Under the pieces are notes generated by a model, which was not told the origin of the DNA, did not search any database, and saw only the letters and a list, made by a program, of their open reading frames with translations. DNA of 64,000 bases from Actinomadura rifamycini DSM 43936 (GTDB lineage: Bacteria; Actinomycetota; Actinomycetes; Streptosporangiales; Streptosporangiaceae): assembly GCF_000425065.1 (NCBI RefSeq), contig NZ_AULB01000035.1, positions 1 through 64,000 on the forward strand. Reading direction: 5' to 3'. A program made the translations under genes and the position numbers. Below, one piece after another: positions 49,862-59,873 of the stretch. The first letter of the stretch is position 1. Each line of letters opens with the position of its first letter.

Positions 49862-52800
49862 ATGCCGCACGACGAAGACGTCCTGACGCTCCCCGCCGCC
49901 TGGCGGCGCCACCTGCACCCGCGGCGCGGCGGCGCCCCCGGCCCGGCGGTCCGGGCGGACGGGGCGCGGGACGTGCCGGCCCTCCTCGCGGAGGCGTCCG
50001 GCGCGCTCGACGCGCTGCTCGCGGGCCGGCACGGCGACCCGGCCCGCGCCGGCGCGGCGCGCCGCCACCTGGCCGGGACGCCCGACCCGGCGGGCGCGGC
50101 GGTCGTCGCGGCCGTCACCGCGTTGGCGACGCGGGGCCGGGAACGCGGCAGGCGGGAGATCCACCGGGCGTTCGCCGGGTACTGGGCGGCCGAGCACGGG
50201 CCCGCGTTCGCGGCCCGCGCGGTCGTGGAACTGGCCCGCACGGCCGTGCGGCGCGCCGGCGGAGGCCCGTGGCGGGGATGCTGGCTGGGCGCGGAACCCC
50301 GCGCCAGGCTGGAGACGAACACGCACGACGCCCTCCGGCGGGTGCGGACCGCGCTCGCCGCGGCGGGCGACGCGGAGTACGCGGAGGCCGAGCGGCGGCT
50401 CGCCCCGTTCGCGGCGGCGCCCGCGGCGGAGCCCGTGCCGGCGTGGCTCGCGGCGTACCTGGTGCCGACGCGCCGCGACTGGACGGACGCGTGCCTGGCG
50501 GCCGGCGCCGACCTCGGCCCCCCGCACCGGCCGCTGATGCTGTGCGCGATCGGCGACGCCGCCCGGCTCGGCGATCCCGCCGACGGGCCGCTCTGGCGGC
50601 ACGCGTCCCGGGAGGTGCTGGCCACCCTCGCGGACGGGGTCGGCGCCGACCTCCTGCCGTTCCTCCTGCGGCTGCTCGACCACCGGGGCCTCGACGGCAG
50701 GGAGCGCGCGGCCGCGTGGGAGACGGTCGCGGTGCTGCCGTCCGACGCCGCGTTCCGCGCGCTGCTGGACGCCGCGCTGCCCGCCGGCGCCGCGGGCGGG
50801 AGGCGCCCCGACCGGCACGCGAAGGCCGCGCTGTCCATCGCGATGGAGCGGTTCCCGGTGCGGGCGCTGCGGCTGCTCGCGGCGTCGGGTGCGGCCGGTG
50901 CCCGCGACCTGCTCGCCGACCACGTCCGCACGCGTCCGGACGCGGTCGCGGGGGCGCTGCCGGACCTGCCGGACGGGATCCGCGCGGCGGTCGGGCCGCT
51001 CGCGGCGGTCCCGGCCGCGGCGGTCCCGGAGGAGACGCCCCCGTTCCTCGCCGAGCTCCCGTGGGACCGGCCCGTGAAACCGGTCGTGCCGGGGCTGAAG
51101 CCGCCCGCCGGCCGCCGGTTCGCCTCGCCCGACCGCGGCTGGGACGCCGACGTCCGCTCCGAGGGCCTCCAGTACCGGGAACTGGAGGACCCCGACTGGG
51201 ACGAGCTCCTCGACCGCTACCGCCGCCGCATGCCGCGCCACCTGAAGGTGCGGTTCCTCATGCGGGCGCCCGACGCCGTGGTCCGCCCGCTGCTCGCGGA
51301 CTGGAACCGGCCGGAGGACGCCGTCGACGGCGGTCCGTGGCCGCTGACGCTCGTCGCCCGGCACGGCCTCGACGCCTTCCCGTTCGCCTGGACGCAGGCC
51401 ACCGCGCGCCCCGGCCTCGACGGGCGGCTCCTCGTGCCCTACCTCGACGCAGCCGTGGCCCGCTGGATGGGGGAGCGGTGGGAGCGGGCCGAGAGCGTGT
51501 GGGCGCGGGAATGGCTGGACCTGCACGGCCTCGGCGCGGTGCCGTACCTGGCCCCGGCCGCGCTCGGCCGCAAGGCCGGGGAGCGGCGCGGGGCCGAGGC
51601 GGCGCTGCGCGCCCTCGCCGACGCGCACGGCGCCGGCGCCGTCGCGGGCGCGTTCCCCGAGGCGGCGGACGAACTGCGGGCCGTCCTGTCCGCCCACCCG
51701 CTGCGGACGGGCCTCGTGCCGCGGCCGAAGCCCCCCGCGTGGGCGGACCCGGCCGCCCTGCCGGCGGTGCCGCTGCGCGGACGGGACGCGGTGCTGCCCG
51801 CGGACGCGACCCGGTCGCTCGTCGGGCTGCTGGCGTCGCCCGCCGCGTACGCGACCGGGGACATGCGCGCGAGCCTCGACCCCGACGCCCTCATGGAGTT
51901 CGGCTGGGCCCTGTTCGTGAAGTGGCGGGCCGCCGGGGAGCCCGCGAAGCACGGCTGGGCGCTCGCGCAGCTCGGCCGCACCGGCGGCGACGCGACCGTC
52001 GCCCGGCTCGTCCCGGTCATCGCCGCCTGGCCCGGCGAGGGCGGGCACGCCAAGGCCGTCGAGGGACTGGACGTGCTCGGCGCCATCGGCACCGACGCGG
52101 CGCTGGCCGCGCTCCGCGAGATCGCCGAGGAGAGCCCGCTGCCCGACCTGCCCTGGCGGGCGCGGGAGAGGTTCCGGGGTGCCGCCGAGGCCCGCGGCCT
52201 CACCTCCGACCGGCTCGAAGACCGGCTCGTCCCCCGCCTCGGGCTGGACGCGGACGCCGCGACGACCCTCGACTACGGGCCGCGCCGCTTCCGCGTCCGG
52301 TTCGACGAGCGGCTCCAGCCGCGCGTCTTCGACGAGAGCGGGACCCCGCGGGCGACGCTGCCGAAGCCCGCCGCGAAGGACGACCCGCACCTCGCGCCCG
52401 CCGCGTACCGGACGTTCGGCGAGCTGAAGCGGGAGGTGCGGCGCGTCCTGGCCGACCGGCGCCGCGCCCTGGAGAAGGCGATGCTGCGCGGCCGGCGGTG
52501 GGCGCCGGACGAGTTCCGCGAGCACCTCGCCGGGCATCCGGTCGTGGGGCGCGTCGTGCGCCGCCTGGTGTGGCTCGCGGAGGACGGCGGCGCGGCGACG
52601 GCGTTCCGGATCGCCGAGGACGGCACGTTCGCGGACGTCCGCGACGACCCGTTCGTCCCGGCGGAGTCCGCCCGCGTCCGCGTCGCGCACCCCGCGCACC
52701 TGGGGGACGACCTCCCGGCGTGGTGCGAAACGTTCGCCGACTACGAGGTGCTGCAGCCGTTCCCGCAGCTCGACCGGCCCGCCGTCCGCCTCTCCCGCGC

Positions 52801-53155
52801 GGAGCGCGCGGGCGACCGGCTGGACCGGTACGCGGGCCGCGCGCTCCACGCCGCGGACTTCCGCGCCGCGCGGAACTCCTCCCCGTGGCGGGCCGGCCGC
52901 CTGTACACGGAGCCCGGCGACGAGCGGTGGGCGTGGTGGGACGCGGGCGGCGGGCGGTGCGTCGTCGTCGGGCTCGGCACCGGGCCGTGGCCGCACCCCC
53001 GCGACGCCGACCCGGTGATGACCGTCGAGTACGTCCGGGCGTCGACGCGGCCCGCGCCGAAGGACGGGCCCCTCGGCGGCGACCCCGTCCCGTTCGGCGA
53101 CCTGGACGCCGCCACCGTCTCCGAAGCCCTCACCGTCCTGTTTCCATCCCTCTGA
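49862..53155 (+). CDS. DUF4132 (MolR/YehI-like) protein, third of the run
   Basis: The product is 1097 residues, starting MPHDEDVLTLPAAWRRHLHP. The signature has R in place of L (AWRRHL), shared only with the next gene, so these two form a subgroup. The central motif is PWDRPVKPVVPGLKPPAGRR. The DUF4132 block begins near residue 803 (LDYGPRRFRVRFDERLQPRV), and FADYEVLQPFPQL is near 958. After that block the protein has a distinct aromatic-rich tail (NSSPWRAGRLYTEPGDERWA, then WWDAGGGR). It begins 29 bases after the previous stop, without an obvious Shine-Dalgarno. Domain order otherwise follows the other members. Confidence 0.92.
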   Translation: MPHDEDVLTLPAAWRRHLHPRRGGAPGPAVRADGARDVPALLAEASGALDALLAGRHGDPARAGAARRHLAGTPDPAGAAVVAAVTALATRGRERGRREIHRAFAGYWAAEHGPAFAARAVVELARTAVRRAGGGPWRGCWLGAEPRARLETNTHDALRRVRTALAAAGDAEYAEAERRLAPFAAAPAAEPVPAWLAAYLVPTRRDWTDACLAAGADLGPPHRPLMLCAIGDAARLGDPADGPLWRHASREVLATLADGVGADLLPFLLRLLDHRGLDGRERAAAWETVAVLPSDAAFRALLDAALPAGAAGGRRPDRHAKAALSIAMERFPVRALRLLAASGAAGARDLLADHVRTRPDAVAGALPDLPDGIRAAVGPLAAVPAAAVPEETPPFLAELPWDRPVKPVVPGLKPPAGRRFASPDRGWDADVRSEGLQYRELEDPDWDELLDRYRRRMPRHLKVRFLMRAPDAVVRPLLADWNRPEDAVDGGPWPLTLVARHGLDAFPFAWTQATARPGLDGRLLVPYLDAAVARWMGERWERAESVWAREWLDLHGLGAVPYLAPAALGRKAGERRGAEAALRALADAHGAGAVAGAFPEAADELRAVLSAHPLRTGLVPRPKPPAWADPAALPAVPLRGRDAVLPADATRSLVGLLASPAAYATGDMRASLDPDALMEFGWALFVKWRAAGEPAKHGWALAQLGRTGGDATVARLVPVIAAWPGEGGHAKAVEGLDVLGAIGTDAALAALREIAEESPLPDLPWRARERFRGAAEARGLTSDRLEDRLVPRLGLDADAATTLDYGPRRFRVRFDERLQPRVFDESGTPRATLPKPAAKDDPHLAPAAYRTFGELKREVRRVLADRRRALEKAMLRGRRWAPDEFREHLAGHPVVGRVVRRLVWLAEDGGAATAFRIAEDGTFADVRDDPFVPAESARVRVAHPAHLGDDLPAWCETFADYEVLQPFPQLDRPAVRLSRAERAGDRLDRYAGRALHAADFRAARNSSPWRAGRLYTEPGDERWAWWDAGGGRCVVVGLGTGPWPHPRDADPVMTVEYVRASTRPAPKDGPLGGDPVPFGDLDAATVSEALTVLFPSL

Positions 53156-53166
53156 ACTGGAAGAAC

Positions 53167-56100
53167 ATGCTCCCCGACGAAGACGTCCTGATCCTGCCCG
53201 CCGCGTGGCGGCGGCACCTGCACCCGCGGCGCGGCGGCGCGCCCGGCCCGGCGATCCGGCGGACCGGCGGCAAGACCGCGCCGGAGCTCATGGTGAAGGC
53301 GAAGGCGAAGTCCGCGTTCGCGAAACTGCGCGCGGACGACCCCCGCACCGCCGCCGTGCACCGGCACCTGGCGGGGACGCCCGACCCCGTCGGGGCCGCG
53401 ACGGTCGCGGCCCTCGTCCAGTACGTGCTCGACTGGTACGAACTGCCGGACGACCCGAACCGCGTGTTCGCCGACCACTGGGCCGCCGAGCACGGCGTCG
53501 TGTTCGCGGCTTGTGCCGCCGTCGAGGTGACGCGCACGCCCAGGCATTTCGACGGGCCGGAGAGCGGCAAGCGGTCGGTGTCCTTCTACAGCGCCGACCG
53601 CGACCGGGCGCACCGCGGCGCGCTGCGCCGCGTCCGCGCCCTGCTGGCCGCCGCGGGCGACGAGGAGTACGCGGAGGCCGAACGGGCGCTGGAGCGGTAC
53701 CGGGTGTCGCCGGGGCTGCGCTGGCCGGTGTCCTACCTGCTGCCCACCCGTGCGGACTGGCTGGCCGAGTGCCTCGCGGAGCCGGGCTGGGCCGATGGCG
53801 GCGACCGGGTGCTGCGGCTCTGCGCCCTCACCGACGCCGCCCAGCTCGGCGACCCGGCGCCCGGCGCCTCCCAGAGCGACACGACGCGGGAGGTCCTCGT
53901 CACGCTGGCCGACGCCTGCGGCGCCGACCTCCTCCCGTACCTGCTGCACCGGCTCGACGGCGGCGCGCGGTCGCTGACCGCCGCGGAGCGGACGGCGGTG
54001 TGCGAGACGATCGCGGTGCTGCCGTCCGACGCCGCGTTCCGGGCGCTGCTCGACCGGTCCCGGTCCGGCCGCGACCGCACGGCGGTGCAGGCGCTCGGGC
54101 AGGCGATGGAGCGGTTCCCGGTGCGGGCGCTGCGGCTGCTCGCCGGGGCCGGGACCCGGCACGCCCGCGAGCTGCTCGCCGGGCACGTCCGGGCGCACCC
54201 CGCCGCGGTCGCGGCGGCGCTCCCCGGACTGCCGGCCGGGGAGCGGGTGGAGGTGGAGGCGGTCGCGGCGCCGGCCGTCCCGGACGCGGACGCGGCGCCC
54301 GCGGCGACGCCCGGGTTCCTCCGGGACCTGCCGGGGGACCGCCCGGTCAAGCCCGTCGTGCCGGGGCTGGAACCGCCCGCCGTCCGCGCCATGGCCTGGC
54401 GGGACGGCGAGCGCGCGGAATGGCTGGCCTCCGACAGCGGCACGTTCCAGCGCCCGAAGGAGAGCTTCGAGGAGCTCGCGGAGAAGCGCCGCCGGGGCGA
54501 GCTGTCCAGGGTCGTCTCGCTGTTCCTGTACGGGCCGGAGGAGCTCGTCCGGCCCCTCCTGCCGGGCTGGACGTTGGACGACGAGCTCTCCTATCTCGAA
54601 GAGGACATGACGGTCATCATCGCCCGGTACGAGCTCGACGCGCTGGCGCCGGCGCTGGCGTTCGCCGGCCGGGGGGCGCTCGGCCGCGAGGTCCTGCTCC
54701 CGTACACCGGGGAGGAGGTCGCGCTCTGGATGGGGGACCGCCTCGCGCGGCCGGGCGGCGTCCGAGAGACGGAGGCGTGGTTCGACCGGCACGGGCTGAC
54801 GGCGGTGCCGTACCTCGTCCCGGCCGCGCTCGGCAAGACGGCCAAGCCCCGGCGGGCCGCGGAGGCGGCCCTGCGGCACCTCGCCGCCCGGCACGGCCTC
54901 GACGCGGTCGTCGCCGCGGCGGCGGACGCGTTCCCCGAGGCCGCGGACCCGCTGCGGGAGGTCCTGTCCGCGCATCCGGTGTGGACCGGCCTCGCCCGGC
55001 GCCCGAAACTGCCGGACTGGGCGGACGTCGCGGGCCTGCCCCCGGTGCTGCTGCGCGACGGCGCGACCGCGCTGTCGGCGGACGCCACGCGCGCGCTCGT
55101 CGAACTGCTGGCGCTGCCCGACCCGTACGAGGTCGGCGCGATGCGGGACGCCTGCGACCCCGCGTCGCTCGCGGCGTTCGGCCTGGCCCTGTTCGACCGG
55201 TGGCAGGCCGCGGGGGCGCCGGCGAAGGATTCCTGGGCGCTGCTCCAGCTCGGCCGTACGGGCGACGGCGGAACCGTCCGCCGGCTCGTCCCGCTGATCG
55301 AGCGCTGGCCGGGCGAGCGCGGCGTCGCGAAGGCGGAGAAGGGCGTGGACGTCCTCGCCGCGCTGGGATCCGACATGGCGCTGTCCGCGCTCGACCGCAT
55401 CGCCCGGACCACGAAGTTCGAATCGCTGCAGTACGCGGCGACGTCCCGGCTGGAGGAGGCCGCCGCCGCCCGCGGGCTCGACCTCGACCACCTCATGGAC
55501 CGGCTCGTCCCCGACTTCGGCCTGGACGCGGACGCCTCGATGACCCTCGACTACGGGACGCGCCGGTTCCGCGTCGGCTTCGACGAGGAGTTCCGGCCGT
55601 TCGTCACCGACGAGGACGGCGAGGTCCGCGCGTCCCTGCCCAAGCCCGCGGCGGCCGACCCCGCGGATCCGGCCGTCGCCGCGTACCGGGAGTTCACCGA
55701 CCTGAAGAAGGACGCGCGGGCGGTGGTGGCGGAGCGGCGGCGGCGCCTCCTCAAGGCGATGCGCTACGAGCGGAGCTGGACGCACGAGGAGTTCCGGGAC
55801 CACTTCGTGCGGCACCCCCTCGTGGGCCTCATCGCGCGCCGCCTCGTTTGGCTCGCCCTCGACGGTGCCCCGGACGCCGGTGCCCCGGACGCCGGGGCCG
55901 CGACGGCGTTCCGGGTCGCCGAGGACGGCACGTTCGCCGACGTCCACGACGACCCGTTCGTCCCGTCCGGCACCGCCCGGATCCAGGTCGCGCACCCGGC
56001 GCGCCTGGACGAGAAGGACGTCGGGGCGTGGGCCGGAGTCCTCGCCGACTACGAGCTCATGCAGCCGTTCGAGCAGCTCGGGCACCCGGTCGTCCGGCTC

Positions 56101-56430
56101 ACCGCGGACGAGCCGCGCGGCGACCGGCTCGTCCGGTTCGACGGGACGCGGCTGCCCGTGGACGACATGTGGAGCATCCTGCACCGCGACAGCTGGACGC
56201 AGGAAGCCAGCGGCGACGCATACGAGGTGCGCCTCGTGCGGCGGCTCGGGGGCGCCCGCCGCGTCGTCGTGGAGTTCGCGCCCGCGGCGCGGACCGGCCC
56301 CGACCGCTCCCAGCTCGTCGTCCGCGGCGTCCGGGCCGCCACCGACGGCGGCGCCCCGCTGCCGTTCGGCGCGCTGAGCCCGGTCGAGGTCTCCGAGACC
56401 CTGTCCGTCCTCCTGCCCGCCCGCCCCTGA
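53167..56430 (+). CDS. DUF4132 (MolR/YehI-like) protein, fourth of the run
   Basis: The product is 1087 residues, starting MLPDEDVLILPAAWRRHLHP. GGAAGAAC just before the ATG may act as ribosome binding site; the gap to the previous stop is 11 bases. The N-terminal region is more lysine-rich than in the others (MVKAKAKSAFAKLRADDP). The central motif is PGDRPVKPVVPGLEPPAVRA. The DUF4132 block starts near residue 793 (LDYGTRRFRVGFDEEFRPFV), and the variant LADYELMQPFEQL is near 959. A 15-bp tandem duplication (55864-55893) encodes APDAG repeats in the loop directly before FRVAEDG, the same place as the GHGGG repeat two genes upstream. Confidence 0.92.
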   Translation: MLPDEDVLILPAAWRRHLHPRRGGAPGPAIRRTGGKTAPELMVKAKAKSAFAKLRADDPRTAAVHRHLAGTPDPVGAATVAALVQYVLDWYELPDDPNRVFADHWAAEHGVVFAACAAVEVTRTPRHFDGPESGKRSVSFYSADRDRAHRGALRRVRALLAAAGDEEYAEAERALERYRVSPGLRWPVSYLLPTRADWLAECLAEPGWADGGDRVLRLCALTDAAQLGDPAPGASQSDTTREVLVTLADACGADLLPYLLHRLDGGARSLTAAERTAVCETIAVLPSDAAFRALLDRSRSGRDRTAVQALGQAMERFPVRALRLLAGAGTRHARELLAGHVRAHPAAVAAALPGLPAGERVEVEAVAAPAVPDADAAPAATPGFLRDLPGDRPVKPVVPGLEPPAVRAMAWRDGERAEWLASDSGTFQRPKESFEELAEKRRRGELSRVVSLFLYGPEELVRPLLPGWTLDDELSYLEEDMTVIIARYELDALAPALAFAGRGALGREVLLPYTGEEVALWMGDRLARPGGVRETEAWFDRHGLTAVPYLVPAALGKTAKPRRAAEAALRHLAARHGLDAVVAAAADAFPEAADPLREVLSAHPVWTGLARRPKLPDWADVAGLPPVLLRDGATALSADATRALVELLALPDPYEVGAMRDACDPASLAAFGLALFDRWQAAGAPAKDSWALLQLGRTGDGGTVRRLVPLIERWPGERGVAKAEKGVDVLAALGSDMALSALDRIARTTKFESLQYAATSRLEEAAAARGLDLDHLMDRLVPDFGLDADASMTLDYGTRRFRVGFDEEFRPFVTDEDGEVRASLPKPAAADPADPAVAAYREFTDLKKDARAVVAERRRRLLKAMRYERSWTHEEFRDHFVRHPLVGLIARRLVWLALDGAPDAGAPDAGAATAFRVAEDGTFADVHDDPFVPSGTARIQVAHPARLDEKDVGAWAGVLADYELMQPFEQLGHPVVRLTADEPRGDRLVRFDGTRLPVDDMWSILHRDSWTQEASGDAYEVRLVRRLGGARRVVVEFAPAARTGPDRSQLVVRGVRAATDGGAPLPFGALSPVEVSETLSVLLPARP

Positions 56431-56486
56431 CCGCCGCTTCCGACCCCCGGCGCCCTGCGCGCACCGCTTCGAACGGAGATATTTCG

Positions 56487-59400
56487 GTGACCCACCGGCC
56501 CTCTCACCCCCCGGAGGAGAACGTCCTGGCGCTCCCGCCCGCCTGGCTGCGGAGCCTGCATCCGCGGCGGGGCGGGACGCCCGTCCCGCCTCCCAAGGGG
56601 AGCCGCGCCGCCGAGGCGGCCCGCCTCCTCGCCGCGGCGGCGGAGGCGCTCGACCGCATCGCGTCCGGCGAGGGCGTGGACGGGGAGCTCCGCGACGCCG
56701 CCCGGCGGTACACGGCGGGCGAGCCCGACCCGGTCGGGGCGGCCGTCGTCGCGGCGGCGGCCCTGGCGCAGACCACCGGATGCGAGGACGACCGCGCGGT
56801 CGGCGCGGCGCACCGCGCGTTCGCCGACCGGTGGCGCGCCGAGCACGGCATCGGCTTCGCGGCGTGCGCGCTGGTGGAGGCCAGCAGGCTGCGGGCGGAC
56901 CCGGCGCCGGACGGGACCGGCTCCGTGCCGCGCCGCGCCGCGGACACGCCGCGCTGCGCGGTCGGGCTCGAGGCGGCCCGGCACGTCCGCCGCCTGCTGG
57001 CGGCGGCGCCCCGGCCCGACTACGACGACGCCGTGCGGCGCCTGGCGGGCCACCGCGTCCCCGAGACCCTGCGCCTGGTGTCGTACCTGGTGCCCACCCG
57101 GCAGGACTGGGTGGACGAGAGCGTCGACGTCGCGGTGGCGGAGAACGCGCTCGTCCAGCGCACGCTCGCCTTCGACGAGCACGCGTTCGTCCTCTGCTCG
57201 CTCGGCACCGCCGCCCAGGCGGAGAGGCTCGCGGGGACCCGGTACGGCGGGCGGCTCTCCCGGGGCGTGCTCGCCGCGATCGTCGACGGCCTCGGCGCGG
57301 ACGGCGTGGCACTGCTCCTCGGACTGCACGACGAGAGGTGGGAGGCCAAGGAGCACAAGCTGGCGCTGGAGGCGATCGCGCTCGTCCCCGCCGACGGGGC
57401 GTTCGAGGCGCTGCTGGACCGCATCGACGGCACGCCCTACACCCGGCAGCAGACGCGGTCGGCGCTGCTCGACGCGATGGGGCGGTTCCCCGTGCGGGCG
57501 CTGCGGCTGCTGGCGGCGGCCGCCGCGGAGGCGCCCGCGGGGTCGGCCGCAGAGCTGCTGCGGCACCACGCGGCGGGCCATGCCGACCTCGCCGAGAGCG
57601 TCCTGCCGGACCTGCCGGACGAGGCCCGCGCCGCCGTGGCGGGGTCCCTCCCGGCACGGGTCGAGGGGGCGCGGGAGGCGGCGGCCGAGGAGCTGCCCGG
57701 GTATCTCGGCGGGCTTCCGTGGGACCGTCCGGTGAAGCCGGTGGTCGACGGCCTGGAAACCCCCGCGTCCCGCGAGATCGTGTGGCGGGACGGGGAACGC
57801 GAGGAGTGGCTCGCCCAGGGGCGCGCGTGGCACGAGGAGCCGCCCGGCGCGGACTGGGCGGCGCTCGCGCGCGGGTTCGGCGAACCGGGCTTCCGTGAGA
57901 GCCTGCAGCTCGTCCTCTACGGCCCGGAGGAGGTGGTCCGGCCGCTCCTGGCGGAACGGTCCACTTCGGACGTCTGGGACAGTGTGCCCCTGCGGGCCGT
58001 CGTGGCCCGGTTCGGGATGGACGCCTACCCCGTCGCCCGGCGGCTGGCCGAGGCGCAATCGGCCCATTACGGCCGGATGCTGCTGCCGTACCTGGACGCC
58101 GAGGTCGCGCTGCTGATGGGCGGATGGCTGCGGCGGCGCCTCCACGCCGCCGCGGACGCCCGGGAGTGGCTCGACCGGCACGGCCTCGCCGCGGTGCCGC
58201 TCCTCGCCCCGGCGGCGCTGGGCCGCAAGGCGCGGCCGCGCTCGAACGCCGAGTGCGCGCTCCGCCGCATCGCCGGCCGGCACGGCGTCGCGGCCGTGGC
58301 CGCGGCCGTCCCGCCGGCGGCGGACGCGCTGACGGAGCTGCTGTCGGCGCACCCGGTGCGGACGGGGCTGATCGAGCGGCCGAAGCTCACCGGATGGCCC
58401 GACCCGGCGCTGCTGCCGCCGCTCCTGCTGCGCGGCAGGGACCGCGTCCTGCCGCCCGCGGCGATGCGGGCGGCCGTCGAGCTGCTGGCGCTGGCCCCCG
58501 GCACGGGAGGGGACGGTGCGGGAGGGGACGGCGCGGCCGACGACGCGGCCGTCCTCGGCGAGGTGTGCGATCCGGCGTCGCTCGCCGAGTTCGGCCTCGC
58601 CCTGTTCGGCAAGTGGCGGGCGGCCGGCGCTCCGCCGGACGGCGGCTGGGCGCTGACGCAGCTCGCCCGCACCGGCGACGACACGGCCGTCCCCGTGCTG
58701 GAACCCCTCATCCGGGCATGGCCGGGGGAGGGGGAGCTCGCGCGGGCCGTGACCGGCCTGGAGGTGCTCGCGGCCATCGGCTCGGACGCCGCCCTGACGG
58801 CCGTCCACGGCCTCTGCGCGCGGAACCGGTCGGAGAAGCTGCGCCGGGCCGCGAAAAAGGTGTTCGCGGACGCCGCCGCCGCGCGCGGCCTCTCCGCGAT
58901 CGGGCTCGCCGACCGGCTCGCCCCGGACCTGGGCCTCGGCGGTGACGGCCGGGCGGTCCTCGACTACGGGCCGCGCCGGTTCGTCGCCGGGGTCGACGAG
59001 CTGCTCGCCCCGTTCGCCGCGGACGAGACCGGCGCGCGCCGCAAGTCGCTGCCCAAGCCCGGCAGGAAGGACGACGCGGGCCTCGCGGCTGTCGCGCAGC
59101 AGAGGTTCGCCGCCCTGAAGAAGGACGTCCGCGGCGCCGCGTCCGCCGAGATCCGCCGGCTGGAGGAAGCGATGCGGACGCGGACCCCGCGGACGCCCGC
59201 CGAGTTCCGCTTCTACGCCTTCGAGCATCCGGTCACGCGGCACCTCGCCCGCCGCGTGGTCTGGCTGGCCGGGACGGACGAGGACGGGGACGTCCCGCCG
59301 GGCCGCCGCGGCGGGACGTCGTTCCGCATCGCCGAGGACGGATCGCTCGCGGGGGCCGACGACGGCGCGTTCGTCCTGCCCGAGGAGGCGCGGATCCGCG

Positions 59401-59873
59401 TGCCGCACCCGGTGCTGCTCGGCGAGACCCGCGATGCCTGGTCGCAGGTGTTCGCCGACTACGAGATCCTGCAGCCGTTCCCGCAGCTCGCCCTGCCCGT
59501 CTTCGCGCTCACCGAAGCCGAACGCGACGGCGACGAGCTTCCGCGCCTGGCGGGCGCGCCGCTGTCGCGCCGGGAGACGGTCCGCCTGATGGGGCCGACG
59601 TGGTTCCCGTTCGAGTCCCGGCGGGAGCCCGGCGATCCGTGCATCGTCCGCCCGCTGGGAGGCGGGCCGTGCCTCATCGTCGCCCTGACCGCCGACCTCT
59701 ACTCCGGCGGGCCGGACCCGCTGGGCGTCCGGAGCGTGCGCCTCGGCCCGAACCCGGCGTCGCCGTGGGAGACGCCGCCCGGCCCGCTCCGGTTCGGCGA
59801 CCTCGACCCGGCCACCGTGTCGGACGCCCTCCTCGAACTCACCGCCCTCATGGACGGCGGGAACGCGGTGTGA
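56487..59873 (+). CDS. DUF4132 (MolR/YehI-like) protein, fifth of the run
   Basis: The product is 1128 residues, the longest member. The GTG at 56487 has AACGGAG about 9 bases upstream. The signature is EENVLALPPAWLRSLHPRRG. The central motif is PWDRPVKPVVDGLETPASRE. An extra Gly/Asp-rich segment near residue 675 (GTGGDGAGGDGAADDAA) is produced by an imperfect 15-bp duplication at 58505-58534. The DUF4132 block begins near residue 825 (LDYGPRRFVAGVDELLAPFA), the loop before FRIAEDG is long (GTDEDGDVPPGRRGGTS), and FADYEILQPFPQL is near 990. The stop overlaps the next gene's GTG (GTGA). The 56 bases before the start separate it from the previous gene. Confidence 0.92.
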   Translation: MTHRPSHPPEENVLALPPAWLRSLHPRRGGTPVPPPKGSRAAEAARLLAAAAEALDRIASGEGVDGELRDAARRYTAGEPDPVGAAVVAAAALAQTTGCEDDRAVGAAHRAFADRWRAEHGIGFAACALVEASRLRADPAPDGTGSVPRRAADTPRCAVGLEAARHVRRLLAAAPRPDYDDAVRRLAGHRVPETLRLVSYLVPTRQDWVDESVDVAVAENALVQRTLAFDEHAFVLCSLGTAAQAERLAGTRYGGRLSRGVLAAIVDGLGADGVALLLGLHDERWEAKEHKLALEAIALVPADGAFEALLDRIDGTPYTRQQTRSALLDAMGRFPVRALRLLAAAAAEAPAGSAAELLRHHAAGHADLAESVLPDLPDEARAAVAGSLPARVEGAREAAAEELPGYLGGLPWDRPVKPVVDGLETPASREIVWRDGEREEWLAQGRAWHEEPPGADWAALARGFGEPGFRESLQLVLYGPEEVVRPLLAERSTSDVWDSVPLRAVVARFGMDAYPVARRLAEAQSAHYGRMLLPYLDAEVALLMGGWLRRRLHAAADAREWLDRHGLAAVPLLAPAALGRKARPRSNAECALRRIAGRHGVAAVAAAVPPAADALTELLSAHPVRTGLIERPKLTGWPDPALLPPLLLRGRDRVLPPAAMRAAVELLALAPGTGGDGAGGDGAADDAAVLGEVCDPASLAEFGLALFGKWRAAGAPPDGGWALTQLARTGDDTAVPVLEPLIRAWPGEGELARAVTGLEVLAAIGSDAALTAVHGLCARNRSEKLRRAAKKVFADAAAARGLSAIGLADRLAPDLGLGGDGRAVLDYGPRRFVAGVDELLAPFAADETGARRKSLPKPGRKDDAGLAAVAQQRFAALKKDVRGAASAEIRRLEEAMRTRTPRTPAEFRFYAFEHPVTRHLARRVVWLAGTDEDGDVPPGRRGGTSFRIAEDGSLAGADDGAFVLPEEARIRVPHPVLLGETRDAWSQVFADYEILQPFPQLALPVFALTEAERDGDELPRLAGAPLSRRETVRLMGPTWFPFESRREPGDPCIVRPLGGGPCLIVALTADLYSGGPDPLGVRSVRLGPNPASPWETPPGPLRFGDLDPATVSDALLELTALMDGGNAV

